IMG/VR virus record: IMGVR_UViG_3300009159_000269
Coordinates: 1-26,376 of that record
DNA: 26,376 nucleotides
Origin: a virus
Strand: one strand, 5' to 3'
Shown here: piece by piece, positions 19,810 through 26,376 of the stretch
Position numbering within the stretch: position 1 is the stretch's first letter
Layout of the letters: each line of letters opens with the position of its first letter
Notes under the pieces: model-generated
Database searches by the model: none
What the model was told of the DNA's origin: nothing
What the model saw: only the letters and a program-made list of their open reading frames with translations
Program-made: the position numbers and the translations under genes

Positions 19810-20480
19810 TTCTGTCTAGCGATTTGATAGAACTCTGCACGTGCCGCTGGATCAGACTTAAATCCACCGCCCAATCTACTTGTTACAGTAGAACTACCGG
19901 TATCTTCTACACCGCGGGACTTAACACAATAGTGTTGTGCGTCAATCATTACCGCAACATCTTCAGTCTCCAGTATAAATTGGAGAGTGTGGAAGATTTG
20001 TTCTGTAAGTCGCTCTTGGATTTGAGGGCGTTTGCTGAAATATTCAACAATACGATTAATTTTTGATAATCCGAGGACTCTTTGTTTCGGAACATAAGCC
20101 ACTGTAGCCAGCCCATCAATAACAACAAAGTGATGTTCGCAATTACTTTGGACGTTAACGTTGCGTTCAACGACCATTTCATTGTAATGCATCTTGTTAT
20201 CGACAGTCGTACACTTTGGAAATGCTTCATAATCTAAGCCCCAGAAAATTTCATTTACATACATTTTAGCAACACGTTTTGGTGTTTCTATTAAACTATC
20301 ATCAGCTAAGTCTAAACCTAGAACCTGCATAATATGGCTGAAACTCTTTTCAATCTCAGCAATTTTATCTTTGCGGTCTAATGCTGTTTGAAACGTTGGC
20401 GTTTCAACACCCATTTTAACTAAGTGTTCATGTACTTTTAATCCTAATTCAGGATCTGTTTTTGTCTTGTTGTAACTCAT
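19806..20480 (-). CDS. folE: GTP cyclohydrolase I (FolE)
   Basis: The 224-aa protein shows the complete FolE signature: SNCEHHFVVIDG (Cys114, His117), GLSKINRIVEYFSKRPQIQE (137-156), QHYCVKSRGV (His183, Cys185) and DTGSSTVTSRLGG. The Cys/His residues bind the catalytic zinc. It converts GTP to dihydroneopterin triphosphate, the first step of both folate and 7-deazaguanine synthesis. With queD and queE nearby, the deazaguanine role is favoured. A strong GGAGGG site precedes it, and a 24-aa mini-ORF ends over its start. Confidence 0.95.
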   Translation of the reverse strand: MSYNKTKTDPELGLKVHEHLVKMGVETPTFQTALDRKDKIAEIEKSFSHIMQVLGLDLADDSLIETPKRVAKMYVNEIFWGLDYEAFPKCTTVDNKMHYNEMVVERNVNVQSNCEHHFVVIDGLATVAYVPKQRVLGLSKINRIVEYFSKRPQIQERLTEQIFHTLQFILETEDVAVMIDAQHYCVKSRGVEDTGSSTVTSRLGGGFKSDPAARAEFYQIARQK

Positions 20481-20551
20481 TTGATAACCCTCCGTTGTGA
20501 GTGCTTTGTTTTGACATTTTGTAACCTTTGTGTTACATCTTTATTTATCAT
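20477..20551 (-). CDS. 24-aa mini-ORF between galE and folE
   Basis: Its ATG overlaps the epimerase stop (ATGA) and its stop overlaps the folE start (ATGA). The peptide is basic (MINKDVTQRLQNVKTKHSQR). Like the mini-ORF before queD it is 24 aa long and lies before a pterin enzyme. A 6-bp inverted repeat (TGTAAC/GTTACA, 20520-20537) lies within it. It may be a translational coupler rather than a functional peptide. Confidence 0.45.
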   Translation of the reverse strand: MINKDVTQRLQNVKTKHSQRRVIK

Positions 20552-21531
20552 TCGATAGTATAATCTATTTTTTTCATCCAGTCAATAGTAGTTTTAACTA
20601 TTGTAGTTAAATCACTGTATTGAGGTACCCAATCTGAATTTTTCATAAACTTATTTGGGTTAGCAATTAGCAAGGCCGGATCACCCTCTCGTCTAGGACC
20701 AAAATTGTAAGGTACCTTTACTCCAGATATTTTCTCAACTTCTTTAATAATTTCTAAATTACTGTATCCCTTACCAGTACCCAAATTGAAGGGCCTATAT
20801 GGCTTTTCTTGTGTAGATAACATTTCTACTGATTTAACATGTGCATTTGCAATATCGGTTACGTGCAAATAATCACGCACACATGTACCGTCCTCAGTTT
20901 CAAAATCATCACCGTTAATAACTAATCGTTGTTTGGTAATTAAACTAGATACTACTCTGGGTACTAGATGAGTATCGTCTTTGGTATTTCCTAATTCATT
21001 ATCAGGATCACAACCACATGCATTAAAGTATCTTAGCGCAATAGCTTTAAATCCATGTGCATCGCAATGATCCTTTATAATTTGTTCGCCCATTAATTTA
21101 CTACGACCGTAAGGGCTGATTGGCTCTTTTCTATCTTTTTCTTTCCAGGGTTTATTATATTCGTCACTGCCATAAATTGCCGCACTACTACTAAAAACAA
21201 TACCACCTTTCCACTTAGCGTCAGCTAATTGTTGTAGCATTGAATTAGTTTTTGCAACATTGTTATCATAGTATAATCCGGGATTACTCATACTAGGACC
21301 AACTAAACTTGTTGCACCTAAATGAATGATAGCTTCTGCTTGTTTGTTTGTAGCACAGAAACTTGCCATTACTTCAAAATCGTCTTTGATTAACTCATCA
21401 ATATATGTTGTTGCCCCGGGTACAAATACATTTCTATCTATACCTATGACATAATAGCCGGCCTTTTTAAAGGCTTTACAAGTATGACTACCTATAAAAC
21501 CCAATGCACCTGTAATAATAACTGTTTTCAT
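20548..21531 (-). CDS. galE: NAD-dependent sugar-nucleotide epimerase, GalE type
   Basis: This 327-aa extended SDR has TGALGFIGSH (Rossmann motif, 7-16), IIHLGATSLVGPS, VFSSSAAIYG (112-121), catalytic Y141-GRS-K145, and CVRDYLHVTDIANAH, all typical of UDP-glucose/galactose 4-epimerases. It would interconvert UDP-hexoses, giving donors for the glycosyltransferases in the window. Its length is normal. The start overlaps the oxygenase gene by 4 nt. Closely related 4-epimerases acting on N-acetyl sugars cannot be excluded. Confidence 0.92.
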   Translation of the reverse strand: MKTVIITGALGFIGSHTCKAFKKAGYYVIGIDRNVFVPGATTYIDELIKDDFEVMASFCATNKQAEAIIHLGATSLVGPSMSNPGLYYDNNVAKTNSMLQQLADAKWKGGIVFSSSAAIYGSDEYNKPWKEKDRKEPISPYGRSKLMGEQIIKDHCDAHGFKAIALRYFNACGCDPDNELGNTKDDTHLVPRVVSSLITKQRLVINGDDFETEDGTCVRDYLHVTDIANAHVKSVEMLSTQEKPYRPFNLGTGKGYSNLEIIKEVEKISGVKVPYNFGPRREGDPALLIANPNKFMKNSDWVPQYSDLTTIVKTTIDWMKKIDYTIE

Positions 21532-22082
21532 TCAAACCTCGTAGATATAGCAATAGATAATCTTAAGTCATTGCTTAAGTTGTGTTCAACCGAGTGTATC
21601 ACATATCCCGGAAATATTAGTAACATTCCGGGTACCGGAGTAATTTTATGATAAGGTAAGATAATAGAGTGTCTATGTGATTTCCATGTAACATCAGTTC
21701 TTGCTTGTGGGTCTTGCCATAAGATAGAACCTCTAGGATCATGTAATAATATATCTCCTGACTGAGCAGGAACCAGTATGTAATATACTAATGCAAGCAT
21801 ACAATCAAGGTGATGATGCGGACTATTATTATTTCCGGGCATCATGGGATTTTGTCTACCTGTTACAGTAAAACTTTCTGATAGACCACAGTCTTTAGCA
21901 ATATCACTAATTATAGGAAGTACTTGTTTTTTTAATGACTGTACTGCATCATTGTTAATGTCAAAATAATCCTGTCCCTGTTTATATTGCCGAGACGCTG
22001 ATAGAAGGTTATCATTTAAAATTTGATAATCGTCTAACATTGTACTCCACAGTGGGGTAGAGAAAAGATTTATTTTGTTCAT
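21528..22082 (-). CDS. 2OG-Fe(II) oxygenase-like protein
   Basis: The 184-aa protein has NLFSTPLWSTMLDD at its start and the iron-binding facial triad: HHHLD (His91, Asp93) and VIHSVEHN (His163), with RLSIAIS (Arg174) for 2-oxoglutarate. The fold is similar to phage 2OG oxygenases of the T4-like group. It hydroxylates an unknown substrate. Lying between a histone-like gene and galE in a region with DNA-modification genes, it might act on a base, sugar or protein; none is proven. It shares a base with the histone-like gene and 4 nt with galE. Confidence 0.82.
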   Translation of the reverse strand: MNKINLFSTPLWSTMLDDYQILNDNLLSASRQYKQGQDYFDINNDAVQSLKKQVLPIISDIAKDCGLSESFTVTGRQNPMMPGNNNSPHHHLDCMLALVYYILVPAQSGDILLHDPRGSILWQDPQARTDVTWKSHRHSIILPYHKITPVPGMLLIFPGYVIHSVEHNLSNDLRLSIAISTRFE

Positions 22083-22270
22083 TAACTCTTAGCTTCTTTA
22101 CGTGCAGCCTTCTCAGCAGTAATTTCATTACGGCGTGCTTTGATTTCTTTAGTCATTTCTGCTAGTGCTTTGCGGGCACGTGTACCTGCTGCCGCATTAC
22201 CGCTTTCAAATTTTTCATTCTCTTTTAGATAATCTTCAAATTTATCTCTAATGTTGTTATGTACTGTCAT
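22082..22270 (-). CDS. Histone H1/Hc1-like protein, 62 aa
   Basis: The sequence FESGNAAAGTRARKALAEMT and the following basic-acid helix (KEIKARRNEITAEKAARKEA) match the Hc1 histone-like family, in which a GNKAAGTRARK-type segment recurs. The predicted protein is highly charged and helical. It probably binds DNA and compacts or protects it. Its ATG overlaps the stop of the 59-aa gene (ATGA) and AAAGGAAAT lies upstream. It shares a nucleotide with the oxygenase start. Confidence 0.8.
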   Translation of the reverse strand: MTVHNNIRDKFEDYLKENEKFESGNAAAGTRARKALAEMTKEIKARRNEITAEKAARKEAKS

Positions 22271-22446
22271 TTTTTATTTCCTTTTTTGGGTTTACTTTCT
22301 ACTGAGGCTATTGCCTCTTGAACTTCCTTAAGTAAAGCACCATCATCCCATTCCAATGTTGTCTTACCGTCAGGGTAAGTTGTTACGGTTAGATGATTGC
22401 CTTTAACTACAGTAGGTTCTTCTACTTTCTTTTTGCGTGTTGCCAT
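22267..22446 (-). CDS. 59-aa basic/acidic protein
   Basis: The N-terminus is basic (MATRKKKVEEPTVVKGNHL), the middle a beta hairpin (TVTTYPDGKTTLEWDDGA) and the tail Lys-rich (SKPKKGNKK). It lies one nucleotide after the glycosyltransferase gene's stop and couples into the histone-like gene by ATGA. DNA-binding is likely from charge, but no family is assigned. Confidence 0.68.
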   Translation of the reverse strand: MATRKKKVEEPTVVKGNHLTVTTYPDGKTTLEWDDGALLKEVQEAIASVESKPKKGNKK

Positions 22447-22447
22447 G

Positions 22448-23638
22448 TTAGTATTTGCTTTCTCTAGTGTGTTTGCGATAATCTGTATCCATACGCAACC
22501 ATTTTAAACCCTTACCTAATGGCTCCTCAATGATATCACAAATTCTATCAACTGTTTTATCAGTCCAGTCACTAATATTTCCTTGTTTAGTGTGCGGTTG
22601 ATGTAACATATTGTATAATTTAATAGCCGCATCTTCAACACTCCAGGGTAAATACATTCTGCTTGCATCATTGCTTAGTGTTTCTGGGAAACTTCTATAA
22701 GCAGGATAGCAAACATTACATCCTAGTGCATCTGCTTCACTGATTGTATTTGATACCCAATCTTGTAATGCACAATTGAATAGAATACGACTATCATTTA
22801 GTATATTGTAGTAGGCGTTTTTATCTAGGTCTTCATAGATTTTAAGACTACCTTCACTACGCATCTTGCGTGTGCGTTCCATGTAACTACTATTGTTACT
22901 ACGTAGTGGTGCGCCACTTAATACTGCAAACTCTGCACTTCTATTACCGTATCTATTATTGAATTCTTCAATAACATCCATGAAGAAATCAGGTTGCTTT
23001 TCTTGATCCCAACGTGCGGTAAATACAATACGAGGTGTACGTTCATTAAATGGTTTAATTTCGGTAACACGTTCACGTACTTCATCTTTACCAAATGCAA
23101 GACCTGATATATTATAAATCGGGGCTTCCCAGCCTGCAATTTTCATATGCATTACCATTTCTTCGCTTGATGCAAGAACACCATCTACAAATGAGTCAAC
23201 CATTTTTTCATAGTGACCCATAAACTTAGACATGCCCCATACATGAACGAAATCATCAGGATCAATGGATTGAGCAAGACAGCGAACATAAATGCGAGGA
23301 CGATTAACACTGTCGATTTGATTAAGTATATAAGGAAGGCTCTCGATACCGGGTTGAAACATGTCCTCAAAGTAGATAACATCTTCATTGCTTAGTTCCC
23401 CTGCTTTCATCATCTTAATCAAATTCATTAGTTGTGACATACCAAAGTATGTACGACCATGTGCATCTAATACTTGACCAGTAACAATTGCTTGGTCATT
23501 ACTTAATGTTTCACCCGGTACAATAACATAATTAATATCACGGCGTTTAAATACACGCTCGTTCCACTCCGTTAATTGTAATGTATAACGTGCTTTATAT
23601 GGCTCAAGGCCCATGTAATAAAGTTTACGCATGGTCAT
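22448..23638 (-). CDS. Phage glycosyltransferase, GT-B type
   Basis: The 396-aa protein starts MTMRKLYYMGLEPYKARYTL and contains VIVPGETLSNDQAIVTGQVL, FEDMFQPGIESL, RIVFTARWDQEKQPDFFMDV and the donor-site region DWVSNTISEADALGCNVCYP. The last two fit the C-terminal half of a GT-B enzyme. It resembles glycosyltransferases of other large environmental phages by recollection. Its ATG overlaps the stop of the upstream gene (ATGA). Target could be DNA or a host or virion glycan; the sequence does not decide. Confidence 0.8.
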   Translation of the reverse strand: MTMRKLYYMGLEPYKARYTLQLTEWNERVFKRRDINYVIVPGETLSNDQAIVTGQVLDAHGRTYFGMSQLMNLIKMMKAGELSNEDVIYFEDMFQPGIESLPYILNQIDSVNRPRIYVRCLAQSIDPDDFVHVWGMSKFMGHYEKMVDSFVDGVLASSEEMVMHMKIAGWEAPIYNISGLAFGKDEVRERVTEIKPFNERTPRIVFTARWDQEKQPDFFMDVIEEFNNRYGNRSAEFAVLSGAPLRSNNSSYMERTRKMRSEGSLKIYEDLDKNAYYNILNDSRILFNCALQDWVSNTISEADALGCNVCYPAYRSFPETLSNDASRMYLPWSVEDAAIKLYNMLHQPHTKQGNISDWTDKTVDRICDIIEEPLGKGLKWLRMDTDYRKHTRESKY

Positions 23639-23844
23639 ATTCTACGTGCATCCTCAGCCCAACTGTCTTTAGGCCATTTACCTGAAAGTTGTTTTTGATG
23701 TTGACGATATACGTATGAACGCATGTCGTATAATGTTGTCTCATCATACTTATATCCAAAGTCTACACAAAACTCTTTGTATTTTTCTAGGTCTTCAAAG
23801 AGTTGATGAACTTTAGGATTAGGTTGATAATTATGTTTTGCCAT
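23635..23844 (-). CDS. Conserved-looking small phage protein, 69 aa
   Basis: The start at 23844 is set by AAAGGAAAT upstream. The body reads FEDLEKYKEFCVDFGYKYDE then LYDMRSYVYRQHQKQLSGK and ends DSWAEDARRI. The FCVDFGYKYDE / RSYVYRQ pattern looks familiar from T4-like phages, where it has no known function. Helical, cytosolic. It couples to the glycosyltransferase through ATGA. Confidence 0.75.
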   Translation of the reverse strand: MAKHNYQPNPKVHQLFEDLEKYKEFCVDFGYKYDETTLYDMRSYVYRQHQKQLSGKWPKDSWAEDARRI

Positions 23845-23854
23845 TATATTTCCT

Positions 23855-24382
23855 TTAAATAGCGATTGTAAGATGTGGTTTAGTTGTATTATAGTGAATT
23901 GAGCATCCGTTCTCTGCATCTTCTGATACATCAATACGAACCTCCCTGTCTGGATAACGTTCAGCAATAACTTCGTAAAGGTCATCACTAATCATTTCAC
24001 AGCTTTTATGATTCAATTCAAGTACGCCTTGATACAGTTTCTCAAGCCAACGCTTGAATTGAATAAATTCGATATCCCTGTCATTATGAAAGACTTGAAT
24101 GCCGATACAAAAGTGAAAAATATGACGATGCGGGCTTCCTAAGAAACTTACATCATATTCATCACCAGTTGCTAGTTTAGGGTCATGTCCGGCTTGAGGA
24201 TAGCAATGAATGCCCTCACGTTGAAACGTAACCCATATATATCGTTTTGCTTCTTGCTTGATGCGTTGACGTTTTTCAGCCAATGCCATTTGTCGTTGGT
24301 CATCCATTTGAGGTATATCTCCTGTTGTGTATTCTTCAATAGTGTCATTATTGATTGATGAAATCAAACCGTTTTTATTCAT
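23855..24382 (-). CDS. T-fold/QueD-like orphan next to dpdA
   Basis: I do not recognise a named family in this 175-aa protein, but its order of elements resembles a QueD/T-fold enzyme: SFLGSPHRHIFHFCIGIQVF (79-98, an HxHxxH cluster before a strand), DRDIEFIQFKRWLEKLYQG (101-119, like the DFxxLK helix), LNHKSCEMISDDLYEVIAER (123-142, like the LDH...ptaEnlA segment) and RIDVSEDAENG (149-159, like the vxExxxxGa strand). The N-terminal 45 residues are charged and helical. It lies just downstream of dpdA, so a role in base modification is suggested. Confidence 0.72.
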   Translation of the reverse strand: MNKNGLISSINNDTIEEYTTGDIPQMDDQRQMALAEKRQRIKQEAKRYIWVTFQREGIHCYPQAGHDPKLATGDEYDVSFLGSPHRHIFHFCIGIQVFHNDRDIEFIQFKRWLEKLYQGVLELNHKSCEMISDDLYEVIAERYPDREVRIDVSEDAENGCSIHYNTTKPHLTIAI

Positions 24383-24389
24383 AGTAATC

Positions 24390-25871
24390 TTATGCTAATG
24401 AAAATAGTTCGTTAAATTTAGTTAATGAATTTACTGTTTTTTTACCACTCATGCCCTGACTACCTGATTGCATTTGTTCCCATAGTTTACTATATTGGTC
24501 AATAACGTCGTGGCTAGCTTGTCTAGTTGTTTGCGAGAATACTTCATTAACAACTTTTTGAAATGTAATGCCTGTGTTCTTTTGAATAATCATACCAGGA
24601 ACTACACCAGTCTCATATCTACGATTAGCCTCTTGTACAGCATAGATATGCTGATAAACATTATGACTTTGTAACAATGTATAACTCAAAGTATCCCAAC
24701 TTGTTTTAGTTTCTTTGTTATGTTGACCAATGAAGCCATGTCCGCGATAGCACAAGTCCTTCAGTAGTAGTTTATCAGTTACTGGACTATCTGTAAAGAG
24801 TTTATGGATGCCGTCAGCCAATACAGCATCACTGAACTTGCGATTATCAGTGGCATAGTCTTTGTTCTCAGCAGTCTTTTCCATACTGTATGACCATTTT
24901 TTACCATGGTCAATGCTGTTATTAAAGTATGCTAGACCTTTCGCCGCACTGAAGAATGGGCTTGCACAGTCAAATGTAATTTGTAGTTTTGGATTGTGGT
25001 ACTTACGAATAGCTTTCTGAATATCAGTAAACAATACTGCATACTCAAGTATTGACACACCTAAACAGTGAATTAGGTCATGCTTACCTTCTACTAGTAA
25101 TCCATCATAAATGATATCAACCATTCTACGCAATGTTAGGTGAATATCAACTTTAGTTTGTCCACCGAATGCCCAACCATTGAAATGATTATCTGGGTAT
25201 ATGTTTGGATCGCAATACTTTTTCATTTCATCATACCATTTATCACTATCGGTATGAGTGCGACCTTGTAATACATTTAGAAACTTACATTCACCAGAAC
25301 GATTGTTAATAAAATATTCGTTATTGATATGAGTAGCAACAATGGCATCGTCAACATTTCTAATGCCATGTACACTATTACCGTTCTTATCTTTAAGATG
25401 GAAAGTAGTTTCAGATTGACTAGGAATATCTAAACACATACCATAATCCATATATGTGTCCATCCACTTCAATACTGCTTTACGTTTAATCATTGCTTTG
25501 GGGCAATTAGGATCTTTCCAATCAGCTGGCCATTGACCTTTTAAAATCTGAAATCCACCACTGTCACCTAACATGAATGTACCTTTTTCACGTTTGCGAA
25601 TGATACTTTCATTATGGTCATCTTTAGTTGTATCTAAGTTAGCATGACCGGCAGAGTATAGGCCCCACTTGTAATAGTAGAGACCTTCTTTACTGTTTAA
25701 GAAATTTAGTTTTTCAACATCACCGTTAAAGGCTGCAGGGATTCGTGCTAAATCAAAGTAAGGTTCACCCTCACGTTGTTTACCTAAGCCACTAATATAA
25801 AAACTACTGACGGCGGGTAAGAACAATGCCCATTCAGGGTTATGTTGATTAGATAAGTTCGCTTGTTCCAT
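24390..25871 (-). CDS. dpdA: DpdA-type TGT-fold enzyme (7-deazaguanine insertion into DNA)
   Basis: The 493-aa protein has the catalytic features of the tRNA-guanine transglycosylase superfamily in order: GDSGGFQ (102-108, Asp103), MCLDIPS (Asp148), NVLQGR (199-204), GWAFGGQTK (232-240), and TFDCASPFF (299-307, Asp301 nucleophile). The TGT zinc site near the C-terminus is not evident. Phage DpdA proteins with this layout exchange guanine in DNA for 7-deazaguanines such as preQ0. The folE, queD and queE genes in the same direction strongly support this. Its ATG overlaps the upstream stop as TAATG. Acting on tRNA remains the main alternative. Confidence 0.88.
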   Translation of the reverse strand: MEQANLSNQHNPEWALFLPAVSSFYISGLGKQREGEPYFDLARIPAAFNGDVEKLNFLNSKEGLYYYKWGLYSAGHANLDTTKDDHNESIIRKREKGTFMLGDSGGFQILKGQWPADWKDPNCPKAMIKRKAVLKWMDTYMDYGMCLDIPSQSETTFHLKDKNGNSVHGIRNVDDAIVATHINNEYFINNRSGECKFLNVLQGRTHTDSDKWYDEMKKYCDPNIYPDNHFNGWAFGGQTKVDIHLTLRRMVDIIYDGLLVEGKHDLIHCLGVSILEYAVLFTDIQKAIRKYHNPKLQITFDCASPFFSAAKGLAYFNNSIDHGKKWSYSMEKTAENKDYATDNRKFSDAVLADGIHKLFTDSPVTDKLLLKDLCYRGHGFIGQHNKETKTSWDTLSYTLLQSHNVYQHIYAVQEANRRYETGVVPGMIIQKNTGITFQKVVNEVFSQTTRQASHDVIDQYSKLWEQMQSGSQGMSGKKTVNSLTKFNELFSLA

Positions 25872-26254
25872 TAACTTCCCATCATTTCTACTGGCTCATT
25901 GCCGGGGCTTTTCAATAATGTCTGAACCATTTTGATTTGATCCTGTTTAATTTTAACTTGTTCAACTAGGTCTTTAATAGTAGGATTAGTTTGTGCAAGA
26001 TTTTCAAGTTCTAATTCTTCACTACGTTTAGTTTTTGCCCACTTTATTACCTCTATTATATCTTGATCCAAAGTCACTGTAGAGTAACTGCTGGGTAGCG
26101 ACTGCCAACCTGTGCCATTAAACACTTCTAAGTCTGTGTTGTGAACACGTATCATTCCCTGGATAGGGTTATTGGCATTGGGACTGATATAGGGTAGGGA
26201 TGTATTACCCCCACTTACTGTAACTCCGCATGTGCCTGTCAGTCCCTTAATCAT
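25871..26254 (-). CDS. Small virion-like protein, 127 aa
   Basis: The N-terminal 65 residues are Gly/Asn-rich beta (GTCGVTVSGGNTSLPYISPN, LEVFNGTGWQSLPSSYST), like segments of phage tail fibres or adhesins. The C-terminal half is a coiled-coil-like helix (ELENLAQTNPTIKDLVEQVK) ending EPVEMMGS. It is probably a structural or attachment-associated protein, by analogy only. Its start overlaps the preceding 40-aa gene (ATGA) and it shares one nucleotide with dpdA. Confidence 0.65.
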   Translation of the reverse strand: MIKGLTGTCGVTVSGGNTSLPYISPNANNPIQGMIRVHNTDLEVFNGTGWQSLPSSYSTVTLDQDIIEVIKWAKTKRSEELELENLAQTNPTIKDLVEQVKIKQDQIKMVQTLLKSPGNEPVEMMGS

Positions 26255-26373
26255 TTTGTCTTAGCTGGCAATAGATATTGATAAACTGCAAGACCACTAT
26301 CAACTGTAATCTCAGTAGCACCTTGGTCATTGATGCGATATTTCTTATCACCAGGTAAACTAAGAATACTCAT
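26251..26373 (-). CDS. Short protein at window edge, 40 aa, N-terminus uncertain
   Basis: The frame from an ATG at 26373 reads MSILSLPGDKKYRINDQGAT and ends VYQYLLPAKTK, followed by ATGA overlap with the virion-like gene. Only three bases of upstream sequence are visible, so it might be the end of a longer protein. The preceding TA suggests a TAATG overlap, favouring a complete small gene. Confidence 0.5.
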   Translation of the reverse strand: MSILSLPGDKKYRINDQGATEITVDSGLAVYQYLLPAKTK

Positions 26374-26376
26374 TAC

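Noticed and set aside
19949-20230. 93-codon minus-strand frame inside folE
   Set aside because: Shadow of FolE, whose zinc motif and substrate loop are intact in the correct frame.
20511-20539. TTGACA on the plus strand
   Set aside because: The following -10 candidate is poor (TACATC) and no plus-strand gene follows.
1-26376. tRNA genes, CRISPR arrays, insertion sequences, replication origin
   Set aside because: No cloverleaf with a conserved T-loop, no regularly spaced repeats, and no transposase or integrase was seen on either strand; a covariance-model search would be needed to exclude a diverged tRNA.

Overview
The window is a stretch of a large tailed-phage genome, most likely a T4-like environmental myovirus. 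Every supported gene lies on the minus strand, so transcription runs from position 26376 towards 1. The DNA looks AT-rich by eye, genes are packed end to end, and most neighbours overlap by ATGA (4 nt) or TAATG (1 nt). Many very small proteins sit between replication, repair and nucleotide-modification enzymes. No tRNA, rRNA, CRISPR array, transposase or integrase was recognised. The host cannot be fixed from this sequence. The strong promoters have an ordinary bacterial sigma70 shape (TTGACA, 17 nt, TATAAT), and one small exported protein has a proteobacterial-type signal peptide.

Layout in transcription order. (a) 26373-22082: a small virion-like protein, a TGT-fold DpdA-type enzyme, an unrecognised protein resembling the QueD/T-fold group, a glycosyltransferase and a histone H1/Hc1-like protein. 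(b) 22082-18169: a 2OG-Fe(II) oxygenase, a GalE-type epimerase, GTP cyclohydrolase I (folE), a cytidylyltransferase-like enzyme and queD. (c) 18172-14584: small proteins, a divergent queE, an SDR gene flanked by a 28-bp direct repeat, and a second glycosyltransferase. (d) 14587-10207: UV damage endonuclease, a helicase with a C-terminal HNH domain, and a FEN/T4-RNase H-type 5' nuclease. (e) 10214-4975: a field of small unknown proteins, including a run where almost every gene has its own sigma70 promoter. (f) 4975-1: an OB-fold-like protein, ATP-dependent DNA ligase, an SPFH/prohibitin-like membrane protein, and several paralogues ending in the motif HFGVE.

The leading biological story is modification of phage DNA with a 7-deazaguanine. 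FolE, QueD and QueE would convert GTP to 7-carboxy-7-deazaguanine (CDG), and DpdA would insert a deazaguanine base into DNA. QueC, which makes preQ0 from CDG, is not in the window. It may lie outside, be supplied by the host, or be unnecessary. QueE and QueD both depart from textbook metal-binding motifs, and a T-fold-like orphan lies directly downstream of dpdA. Two glycosyltransferases, an epimerase, a cytidylyltransferase, an SDR and an oxygenase are interleaved, so further decoration of the base or of a surface glycan is conceivable but unproven.

Regulatory structure is visible. There are at least seven good sigma70-like promoters and one strong intrinsic terminator. A hairpin covers the queD ribosome-binding site and carries a -10 element in its loop. 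One promoter appears to yield a leaderless mRNA for the nuclease gene. At least two small genes look shifted by one nucleotide, and another lacks a normal start codon. These may be genuine decay, recoding or assembly errors.
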